The notes under the pieces were generated by a model, which saw only the letters and a program-made list of their open reading frames with translations, did no database searches and had not been told where the DNA came from. Both the position numbers and the translations under genes were made by a program. This document shows, one piece after another, positions 23,754-32,570 of a stretch of DNA of 64,000 nucleotides; position 1 is the stretch's first letter, and every line of letters begins with the position of its first letter. This DNA is from Paratrimastix pyriformis (lineage: Eukaryota; Preaxostyla; Paratrimastigidae): assembly GCA_027972325.1 (NCBI GenBank), contig JAPMOS010000006.1, positions 291,001 through 355,000 of the forward strand, in the 5' to 3' direction.

Positions 23754-24185
23754 ATGGAACAACGGACCCCAACCCCAAGCAGTATGGAGGACCACATCAT
23801 TGTGGGCATTCATGTCAGTGACCGGCATGAAGACACGAAGGAACTGAACCAACTCCTGACTGATACAGGACGTTGTATCAGAACTCGGCTGGGATTGCAC
23901 GGTTTGTACCCTCCCATGTTTTAAACTCGACGCCATCGGTTTTCATTCTAAAGATCCCTCACACGATCAAACGGGAATCATTGTTCTCGAGCTTGTTGGC
24001 CCAAGGGAAGAACGTGAGAGGTCGCTTGCTACCATTCAGGTCTTTTTTTGCCGGCCCAATTCCCAAACGAAACGCTCCGAACTTTTTCGTAGCGGGCGAA
24101 TGGGTGCGAGGTCAAGGTGATGCGATTCGTCCATCCGACCGGGAGGCTCGAGGGCGACGCGACACCCCATCATCCGCCACGTTAA
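23754..24185 (+). CDS. TM1266-like ([FeFe]-hydrogenase system putative regulator family) small protein, three exons
   Basis: A 108-aa protein built from exons 23754-23901, 23954-24039 and 24093-24185; phases agree at both joins. The fold-defining core is DHIIVGIHVSDRHEDTKELN, then LLTDTGRCIRTRLGLHD, then TGIIVLELVGPREERERS, then LATIQRANGCEVKVMRFV. This follows the whole bacterial TM1266 family in order: xIIGIIVEDRE..KLNEILHEYG, IxGRMGI, ISIIxIVVD, GKLGxIxGVxVK. That family is a small ferredoxin-like (ACT/NikR-like) fold of about 80 aa, usually encoded near [FeFe]-hydrogenase genes in bacteria; its biochemical role is unproven. Here a short hydrophilic N-terminus and a 20-residue C-terminal tail are added. 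The start could instead be the second ATG at 23784. No hydrogenase gene lies in this window. Identification is from motif order by eye. Confidence 0.72.
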
Positions 24186-24417
24186 GGGCTTGAACCGGAG
24201 TAAAAACGTGTACTCAATCTGTACAACTCAATGTTGTGGGTGGTTGATGCCATCGAACGAAAAAAGAGCAGAAACGCAACATCTTCACACTGAATTCCGA
24301 GCTGGATGGAATGTGGGATCGGATCTTCTATCGGGAAACTGCGCGCACCGCCAGTGTCGGATAAGACAGGGTCCTCTCAACAGAGTCCTTTTTTGAGCGA
24401 CTGCTACCCGCTCCAGA

Positions 24418-25352
24418 ATGACGAATTACGGTCGGCTCCATTTCTCTAATGATCTTCACTCTTGATATTTCCCTAGGCGATCCAAACTACTGGGATTCTC
24501 GGTATACCGAAGCAAACGCACCTTTTGATTGGTACCTCTCCTACGAGCATCTGCGCCCGATTTTCGCCAAGTATGCACGCCCTGATTCCCGTATTCTTCA
24601 CATTGGTTGCGGAAACTCGCGAGTGTGCGATGCCATGTACGACGATGGATATCACCGTGTCACCAAGTCTGGGATTATTCGCAGCTCAGCCCCATGTTTT
24701 CCCCATATCTATAGCATTGATATTAGCGATGTTGTGATTCACCAAATGCGGCAGCAACACAACAACGCCCATGATGGAATGACGTGTCTGCATCGGAGCT
24801 TGGGGCCTTTCGGTTGATCCCACCTTTTTAGTCGAGCGGATGGATGTCCGCAAGCTTGACTTCCCTTCGGAGAGTTTCCAGTTCATCTTCGACAAGGGTC
24901 TGATGACCCTCTCGCTCCGACTCACCTGCCCGATCGATATCCGCCCAGGTACCGTGGATGCTATTCTCTGTGGGACTGACAGCTACGAAAACCTTGCTCA
25001 GATGAACAAAGAACTTTCGCGTGTCCTCGCTCCTGGGGGGTCTGCCGATCCCTCCTCTTCTTTCATGTCTTCATCCTGTTCCGCCCCCCACACACACACA
25101 CACCGTCTCCCAGCGTGTTCGTTTCAGTTTCGGTCTGTCAAACCCTTGGCTCTCTGGCCGGTGGCGACCCGCCCTGTTTTTTTCTTCTAGTATGGATTGC
25201 CCGAGAACCGCCTGCAGCACTTCGAAAACACCGAGTTTAACTGGACCGTGGTTCACGAGGAGCTCCGCCGGGAGGAACAGGGCGATGCCTACCATGTGTA
25301 CGTCATGACGAAGCGTGGCCCCAATGTTCCCCATGTCGAGGACGACGAGTAG
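24418..25352 (+). CDS. EEF1AKMT4: EEF1AKMT4/METTL13-type protein methyltransferase (seven exons, one of 19 nt)
   Basis: Class I SAM-dependent methyltransferase of the group that includes the eEF1A lysine methyltransferase EEF1AKMT4. Exons are 24418-24430, 24477-24666, 24715-24785, 24832-24897, 24949-25039, 25114-25132 and 25191-25352, giving 203 aa. Conserved blocks are MTNYGDPNYWDSRY and FDWYL at the N-terminus, the SAM-binding motif I RILHIGCGNS, acidic motif II IDISDVVI, MDVRKLDFPSESFQFIFDKG, GTVDAIL, and SRVLAPGGVFVSVSYG. Two tiny exons are needed: the 13-nt first coding exon and a 19-nt microexon that supplies VFVSVS of the beta-5 region. Donors are gtcgg or gtctg throughout. The substrate is inferred from family only; METTL13-like proteins of other specificity share these motifs. 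Confidence 0.9.
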
Positions 25353-25438
25353 CTTTGTTGTATATCTCAGCTGATTATTGCTTGCTTTCCCCCCGCATTC
25401 ACCGGGCCAAACTTGAGCGACGGGGTCCGCCTGGCGGT

Positions 25439-26334
25439 TTACCCGCCGCCCAGGGGGAGAGAGGGCTGGATGTCGATGACCATGGTGCTGCCTGTGACTT
25501 TGTGCGCCTCTCCTGACCCGAAAGCAAAGTCCGAACCGATGCCTGCGGCCTCCTCGGGGATCTGCGACCAAGACGACCTTGTGGGAGACCGCATTTGGGC
25601 GGGCGGGCAGACCTGCCCGAGGCCCTCTTGCCGGGTGGCTTCTCGGTGCTTCTGCCGAATCACTTCATCTTCCACGGCAGCCTGCAGCGCATCATCGGGA
25701 GATGGTGGGCGCGCGGGGTTGTTTTTTGTGCGGACAGACCATCAGGGCAGGTGGAGGGACCGACTCTGGAACGGGTTCGGTTGCCTGCACGTTGACGCGA
25801 GTCCACACCTGACCGTCGTCGGCCCACTTGATGCGGGTCACGTCGGCCGGGTCTATCATCCCAGCCTTGCGGACGAGAAGGCATGGCAGGGTATTCGCAG
25901 ACCAGGGACCCACTGGAGGTTGTTCACGATGAAGACGTAGAAGCATGGGCCAGCAGGCAGAAAGAGATTGCGCCGCCACAGCCCTGCCGCGGTGTCGTAG
26001 CGCATTCTGACCGAGGGTTGTTGGGTTGTTGTTTTTGACGGAGGTGGTGGGATCCCACAACAACAGACTGGAACCGGTCCGGAACCCCCTGGATTTTGAT
26101 TTCCACCCGGTTGCAACCAGGGGGAGGCCCCAGGTACTGAAACGCTGTTTTGTATAGCGGTTCACTGGATGCGTATCGGTCGATGAAGCCCGTCGCGAAT
26201 CGGTGCTGCTCCGCAAACTCGCCACCCATCCAGATGAGATCAGTCTCATCAGTCAATTTGGGCTCTGCGATTCCAAGAGGGATCATAGGGCTCGTGTCAA
26301 TTGAGTGCGGGGTCGGGCGCTTTGTCGGCTCCAT
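25439..26334 (-). CDS. Protein with a CBM48/AMPK-beta-like E-set domain (five exons)
   Basis: Unnamed protein of about 225 aa starting MEPTKRPTPHS at 26334 and ending LPLGGG at 25439. Frame-consistent introns use donors gtctg, gtccc, gtctg and gtctg. The centre, NRVEIKIQGVPDRFQMRYD followed by GLWRRNLFLPAGPCFYVFIV and NNLQW, has the beta-strand and Trp pattern of the AMPK glycogen-binding/CBM48 family (W...L.L.PG.Y.Y.F.V...W). The C-terminal third is charged (EVIRQKHREATRQEG) with a Gly-rich end. It may be a small starch/glycogen-binding or scaffold protein, but the other parts of AMPK-beta are absent. It is followed on the same strand, 166 bp upstream, by UCHL3. Confidence 0.65.
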
Positions 26335-26500
26335 TTTTTGTTTTCCCTTGGCGGGTCGATGCTTTGCCGGCGTCGGATCCTTATCGACAGGGGGGAAAAC
26401 CGGCTGCCAAATATCAAAATTTGCTCACGCACTCCTGGGACGGGGAGAGTCGAGTTCACCAAGAGGAGCTGCGATGAGAATGAACAGAGATCATTGAGAT

Positions 26501-27350
26501 TTAGTTCTCTGCCGAAAGGGCCATCACATTGAAGCGGGGATCATCAGGGCTGCGAGCCATGAATGTTCCTTTGACGAGCGCCACGGCATCTTCCAAAAGG
26601 CTTTCAGGGGTTGTGTGGCCGTGAGGAATGGGAGATGCCTAAAAAAGGCTGAGTTCAAGGTTCGTCCGATTGGGTCAGACCTTGAGGCCGTCGAATTCAT
26701 AAAGGGTGCCATTCACGCACGCGAAAGCAATGAAGTGAAGATCAACAGAAGCATCTTCGTGGGGGCACTCAGTTTGGCCCTGCGCAGAGGATTAGAAGGC
26801 GGAAGAAGAGCACCACAGACTTGCGCAGCGGCCTCGTGGTGTTGCCCGGCCAGCTCCTGATCGGCGATCAAGTCGTCGCCGCGTTGCTCAGGGGTCATCG
26901 ATCGTTGGCGAGCAAAGAGGCGGGCGAAATAAGAATCGGGAGCTACACGCGAATGAGTGCGTGAAAACCCGAGCTTCCGGACCGTAATGAATTTTATCCT
27001 GGGTGTTACCAAGAGCGTGAAGGGCTGCGATAGTCCCACATGCATTACCGATGCCTGGACGCTGCTTCATAAAAAACAAAGAATCAGCGGGATGTGCGTC
27101 CTGCGCCGGAGCGGCGGCCTCATCGGCGTCCGTGTAAGGGAAGAGCAAGAAAACGGCCAAAACAGGGCGAGGAACAAAAGCCAGCACTAGCCAAAGGTGT
27201 GAACAGGGGCAGAGTAAAGTGCTGCTGGAACTGACTTTCGGGGTCAAAACCAAAGACGTCAACAACATTGTACTGTTGCGGCAGGCCAAGTGGATGCAGG
27301 AAAGCATTGACCACATCGGGATTCGATTCGAGAGGGAGCCAGCGGGGCAT
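26501..27350 (-). CDS. UCHL3: Ubiquitin C-terminal hydrolase of the UCHL3 family (multi-exon)
   Basis: Peptidase C12 cysteine protease that trims small adducts from ubiquitin C-termini. The start at 27350 reads [17 protein letters not shown], close to human UCHL3 RWLPLEANPEVTNQF. Next come [14 protein letters not shown], spliced (donor gtcag) to [20 protein letters not shown], then [20 protein letters not shown] with the catalytic Cys in [25 protein letters not shown] carries the catalytic His and FDG the Asp. The C-terminus is [16 protein letters not shown], stop at 26501. All catalytic residues are present, so it should be active. It shares a 41-bp divergent promoter with the nucleotidyltransferase-like gene. 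Confidence 0.94.
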
Positions 27351-27391
27351 GATGAAGCCGAACGGGATTGCGCGTGTTCCCTGGTGCACAG
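27351..27391. promoter_or_regulatory. Very short divergent promoter region (41 bp between start codons)
   Basis: Only 41 bp separate the UCHL3 start codon (minus) from the start codon of the nucleotidyltransferase-like gene (plus). Both starts are supported by homology or frame. Transcription start sites must be extremely close to, or inside, the opposite gene. Confidence 0.55.
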
Positions 27392-29997
27392 ATGGCTCAG
27401 TCGCACTTGGACGCTTTCAACGCCGAGGAAGAAAAGATCAGGGCGGGGGCCCCGGATGCCATCCACATTGGCCACCTCTCGTACAACATCAAAGAGTGGG
27501 AACGGGGGACCTCTCGGAGGGAGCCATTCAATGCTTTTCTCCGCCATACCGGCAACGTCGTCTTGGACAGCATCCCATCGATCAGTTGCGTTTCGGAACA
27601 ACCTGGTACTGTGGTCGGTAGTGGATGTGCCATTTTCAATACTCTCAAGGACTGTCCTCTGACGGGGTCGGACCCCGAATTGGCCTTCCTGGCCGCGGGT
27701 GAGGGTTCCCGTCTCTGGTCTGTGCCTGTGCGATTCGGGGACACCGCTCAACCATCGGTTCACCCCTAGGGGTGCCTGCCTTGCCGGCGGTGCGGTCAAG
27801 GGGCTGGTCACTGTCCTGGGTCGGACCCTCTTCGAGCAGACCGCCAACCAGGCCCTGATGCTGCTGGCCCAGCTGCCCAACCGGGGCCGGGATATGGTGG
27901 TCATCGCCGGGACGGGTCTGGCTCTTGGGACCTTATTTTTAGACGGTGCACTCACATCCACACCCGCTTTTTCCGTGGTCGGGGGCATGCAGACAATGTC
28001 TTCCTCCCCTCGAACTACCCGCTGCTGGTCGGCCAGAGCCCACTGAGCGCCCACCCCGTGGCGGGCCTGTACCAGTTCTCGAAGGATGTCTGCCATTGCG
28101 CTGATTCAATTCGTCGTCGCCATTGACAGCACACGACATCGCCACGTTCACGACCCACATGGACCCACCGCCCCACCCGACGCGCACCGGCACATTGCAC
28201 ATGACACCCGTCTCTGGGGGCCCTGCCCGCAGGCGCTGCTGATGGACGAGGGGCAGCAGGAGGTGCTCTCGGCCGACCGGGTGCGGGAGATGACCCAGCT
28301 GGGGGTGATGGTCCTCGACCCGGCCACGGGCGCCCACCCTGTGCTCTTCCACGAGAAGCCCACCGCCCAGGCCGTCGTCGAGATCTGCCGCACCCACAAG
28401 ACAAGCAGGCTCTTGTCCGGACCCCCATCCGCCTTCCACTCCCCCAAACACCGCACCGAGGGAGGGTCGACACATTGTCATCATCACCCCCCCACCCCCT
28501 TCACCCGCAGCTACAACGCGTTCTGCTTTGCCATGACCAAGGAGGCGGCCCGGTTCCTGGTGGGCCGCTTCTCGGCTCCCTCGCACCAGGACCCGCAGAC
28601 CCCCCTCTACCTGCTGCCCGATCTGGACTGGTCGACCCACGTGCTCGAGCCCCTGGCGGCCCAGTCGGTGGCCACCTGGGAGGCCCGCTGGGCGGGCAGC
28701 CAGCAGGCCATCATCCGCCACTCGGCCGACTGGCGGGCCCTCTGGGACATCGCTCAGGAGTTCAAGGGGCGCTTTGGGGCCCCGGCCGTCGTCCGGCTGG
28801 GCAGCGAGGCCGTCTGGTACGACGCGGGGCTGTCCCGGGACCTGGTCCAGCTGCACCGGCTGCTGCTGCCCCCGGCCGAGCCCGCCCCGGCCCGCCCCAC
28901 GGCCGCCGCGCTGCTGCGGGGCCTCTTCGGGCTGCCCCCGACGGGCAACGCCTTCGGGGTGCACTGCCCCCCGGGGGCCTCGGTGGTGGTGGACCCGGCG
29001 GCGCTGGTCGTCAACTGCGTCTTCCTGGGGGGCGGCTCGGTGGGCCCGGGGGCGGTCCTCAACCAGTGCGTCTTCCGCAGCTACGTGAGCATCCCCGCCA
29101 ACACGGTCATGCTCACCTCCCTCATCGACACCCTCGACCCGGCCTCGGCCCCGGGCTGCCTCGTCTACGGGTACCGGGACGCCCGGCTGGCCGTGCGTGA
29201 AGTCCCGGCCCCGGCGGCGGCGGCGGTGGCGGCGGCGGCCCTGCCGGCGGTGCAGTCGGGGGGCCAGCGGCCGACCAACCTGGTGGAGCTGGGGCTGGCG
29301 CCGGGCATGGCGGGGCCCCTCCGGCTGGACCTGGACGGGATCTACTTCACCTGCGAGGTCGACCCGGGGGCGGTAGCCGCCAAGGGCAACCTGCCCCTGC
29401 TTCCCGAGGCCGCCCGGCAGGTGCCCCTCGAGGCCTCGGGCCGCCACGTCCTCCGGGGCCGCTGCGTGCTGAGCGTCCTGCCCAAGGACAAGGGTTCGCA
29501 CCCACGCCCACACACACACTCACTCACCCAGACCCCTCACGGACGCACGCGACGAGAACGGAGATGCTGACATCGGCCTCTCCCTCCCAGGGACCCGCTC
29601 GTACTTCCGCCACTACAACCTGGACCGGCCCCCGTACGTCTTCAACGCGGGCCGGAGCTACCTGAACCAGCTCATCCTGCCCGCCCAGCCGGCGGGCGGC
29701 CCGGCGGGGGCGGGGGCGGCGCCCCTCTTGGGCCCGGCGGCCTCGCCCAACCCGGAGCGGGACGAGGCCGTGGCCCGGGGCGACCTGGAGGCCATCAACG
29801 CCAAGCTCGAGGAGATCCGCCTCAACGAGCGCCAGGCGGCCCTGCAGCAGCAGCAGCAGGCCGTCCCCGGGTCGGCCCCCATGTGGACCTTCAACGAGCT
29901 GCTGACCGGCGCCGTCAGCCTGCGGGCCAGCCTGGAGCAGATGCGGCTCTGCCGGGGGCTGGCCCTGGGCGACGTGGCCTTCGTCGGCGGGGAGTGA
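27392..29997 (+). CDS. Sugar-1-phosphate nucleotidylyltransferase-like protein with C-terminal beta-helix (six exons)
   Basis: Exons are 27392-27717, 27770-27915, 27993-28087, 28233-28414, 28511-29493 and 29591-29997, all in phase, giving about 710 aa. The N-terminal half looks like a nucleotidyltransferase fold: VVGSGCAIFNTL, then FLAAGEGSRLWG (G-x-G-x-R-L nucleotide loop), AVKGLVTVLGRTLFEQTANQ, DMVVIAGTDNVFLPSNYP, GVMVLDPATG, VLFHEKPT, and YNAFCFAMT. The region GNAFGVHCPPGASVVVDPAA and GGGSVGPGAVLNQCVFRSYV resembles a left-handed beta-helix cap. Motif order is closest to the GDP-fucose pyrophosphorylase family (Fkp/FPGT), but the fucokinase GHMP domain is absent and the substrate is not certain. 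The C-terminus has a coiled-coil-like segment with a Gln run. Codon third positions are extremely GC-rich in exon 5. Confidence 0.68.
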
Positions 29998-30612
29998 GGG
30001 ACGAGGGCCAGAGAGCATCATCCCTGATGGATGGATGGATGGATGTTGTTTTTTTGTACCCCAGTAATCAAAAGGCGACGACGGGGGAGCGGGACGGCTG
30101 ACATCCGCTGATGTGGCTTCCCCGGCGTCGAGACTTTTTCTCCTCTTCGGCGTTCATGTGCTCGGCGCATGATGATGATGGCCGGCGAACTGTGATGCGA
30201 ACCTTTGCCCACTTCGACTCGCCTCTCGGAGGGGGACCGCCTACGCGGACAGGGCAGGGGGTGCGTGGGTGGTGAGAGAAGGTTATTCAAACCGGGGGCC
30301 ACACGAACGACACAGAGCAATATAATGGCGGAGGGCGGCGGCGGCAGCAGCGACGGCGCGCGGCCACGCCCTCTGCTGGCGGCACGGGCTCCCCATTGGG
30401 AGGCCATGAACATGACTGGACCACGGACGGACATGGGGAAGGGAGGAAGGGAATATGACATGGGGAAGGGGGAAGGGAATGGGGGTGATGGAATCCACAG
30501 ATGGCAAGCACAAAAACCAAACGAATGGAACAACCGAATGCCCCGAGGGGGGTGGTGGGGTGGTGGAGTGTGGCTGGAGGGGCGCAGAAGTACTGCGCAT
30601 CCCCCCAGTGGG
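29998..30612. other. Intergenic region between two convergent genes
   Basis: About 600 bp between the nucleotidyltransferase-like stop and the receptor kinase stop. It holds a short GGAT repeat near 30029-30044 and purine-rich stretches at 30430-30490. No convincing coding potential, RNA gene or terminator was seen. Confidence 0.5.
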
Positions 30613-32535
30613 TCAGGTTGTCGCCATCACCGGGGTTGTGGAGGCGGCGAGGAGGTGCCACCCAGCAATGGGCTGCTGTTGCTGCTCCCCTGGCCGGCGG
30701 CGGCGGCGGCAGCAGCAGCCCGCCTGAGTGCGCTGATCCGGAGGCCGGGCGAGGGCCGGGGCGGGGGCAGCAGCGAGGGCCGCTGGTCGGCCGTGGACTG
30801 GACGGGTGGCGGGGCCGGGGCGGCCCGGCCCATCAGGTAGCCCGACCGGGCGGGGGGCGCGGGGCCGGCCAGGTCCTCCGAGCCGCCGCCATCGATGAGC
30901 GGCTCCGAGAGGGGCGAGGGCGGCGTCAGGTGCAGCGAGGCGCTGGTCGCGTGGCCCGAGCCGACGCTGGGGGTGGCGACGGCGGAGGGGGCGGGCGAGC
31001 TGGGGGTGGGGCCCGGGGGTGGTGACGCTGGGGGTGGCGGCCAGGTTGGCGAGGATCTCCTCCAGCGCGAAGACGATCCGGTCGAAGCTGCGCCCCCCCG
31101 GGGTGTGTGCCAAACCAAACGACCAACCCGGGGGCGTGAGTGACCACCATGCGGCGGGGGAACAGCCCAATCTCCGGGGGGGAGCCTGGATGGGCGGGAC
31201 GAGGTGCGGGGCGCCAGGGGCTGACCTTGGCCGCTCGATGGGGTTGTGTGCCCAGCAGTCCCTGATGAGCTGGGCCAGGGCGGGCGGGGTGTGGGCGGGC
31301 AGCTCGGGCCTGAGGCCCCGCAGCACCTGGGACATGACCCGGATGGTGGGGATGCCCTCGTAGGGCGCCTGCCGGGTGGTCGCCTCGAAGAGGACAATCC
31401 CAAAGCTGTAACAGTCGATCTTCTCTGCAGGGGCAGGAGGAGGTGGGTGGGAGGTAGGGCGGAGAAGGGGATGCGTGAGCCATGTCGGTCTTCACCTTGG
31501 GGGAGGCAGGGAGCGTGTGGCGCGAGGGGCGATGGGGGGCCCCGGACCGGTGTACTGCTTCTCGCCGGCCAGGATTTCGGGGGCGCTCCAGAGGGGCGTC
31601 CCGACCAGCGTCTGGGCAGGACGAAGGGAGAGACAGGATGAGATGGGATGGTTAAGGAGCCGAGGGGCGTCGAAATGGCCGCCTTTCGGTTCCGTTTCAC
31701 GTTCTTTTGAGGGTCGGCCGTCAGCCACGACCACGACAACATTTCTGGGGCAATTCCGAGACAGCAAGCAATCCGGGGGGACCAGGCAGGCAGGCGGACC
31801 ATGGTGCCGAAGTTGGTGGCGGGCGCGGTGCCTGCCGACTCCATCATGCGGGCCGTGCCGAAGTCGGTGACCTTGACCTCGCGGTTCTGGGTGACCAGCA
31901 GGTTGTGCGACTTGAGGTCCCGGTGGATGACGTTCATCGAGTGCAGGTAGCACATCCCACGCGCCGCATCCAGGGACTGGCCGGGCCGGGTCGAGAGGGA
32001 GGGGGGAGGGCGGGTGAGAAGGGACGGGATGATGATGATTGGATGATGATGATGATTGGATGATGATGATGATTGGATGATGATGATGATTGGATGATGA
32101 TGATGATTGGATGATGATGATGATGGTGATGATGATGATGATGATGATGATGATGCTGATGATGATGCTGATGCTGATGCTGATGCTGATGCTGATGCTG
32201 ATGCTGATGCTGATGCTGATGCTGCTGATGCTGATGCTCTGTGTCTCTGTGTGTCGGTTCGTGTGTCGGTTCGTGTGTCGGTCTCAGTGTCCTGCTTGTG
32301 AGCGGGTGGGTGGCGGGGCGGACCATGGTGAGACGCTCCTTGAGGGAGAGCTCGGCGTCCGAGTGCAGCAGGTCGAAGAAGCTGCCCAGCCGGCAGAGCT
32401 CCATGACCATGTCGATGTAGGGCGCGTGCAGGCACACCCCGTACAGCGTCACCACGTTCGGATGGTGCAGCTTGCTGCGCGGCCACACGCCCCCCCCACA
32501 TCGCCACAGGCAGATGGGTGAGGATTTGGAGGACA

Positions 32536-32570
<35 letters not shown>

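Noticed and set aside
23754-24185. Bacterial contamination as the origin of the TM1266-like sequence
   Set aside because: The open frame needs two introns with the same GTY donors as neighbouring eukaryotic genes, and it lies between such genes.
28475-29200. Second plus-strand open frame and long minus-strand frames over the nucleotidyltransferase gene
   Set aside because: Low-complexity Pro/Gly/Arg shadows of a GC-rich coding exon with a better-supported frame.
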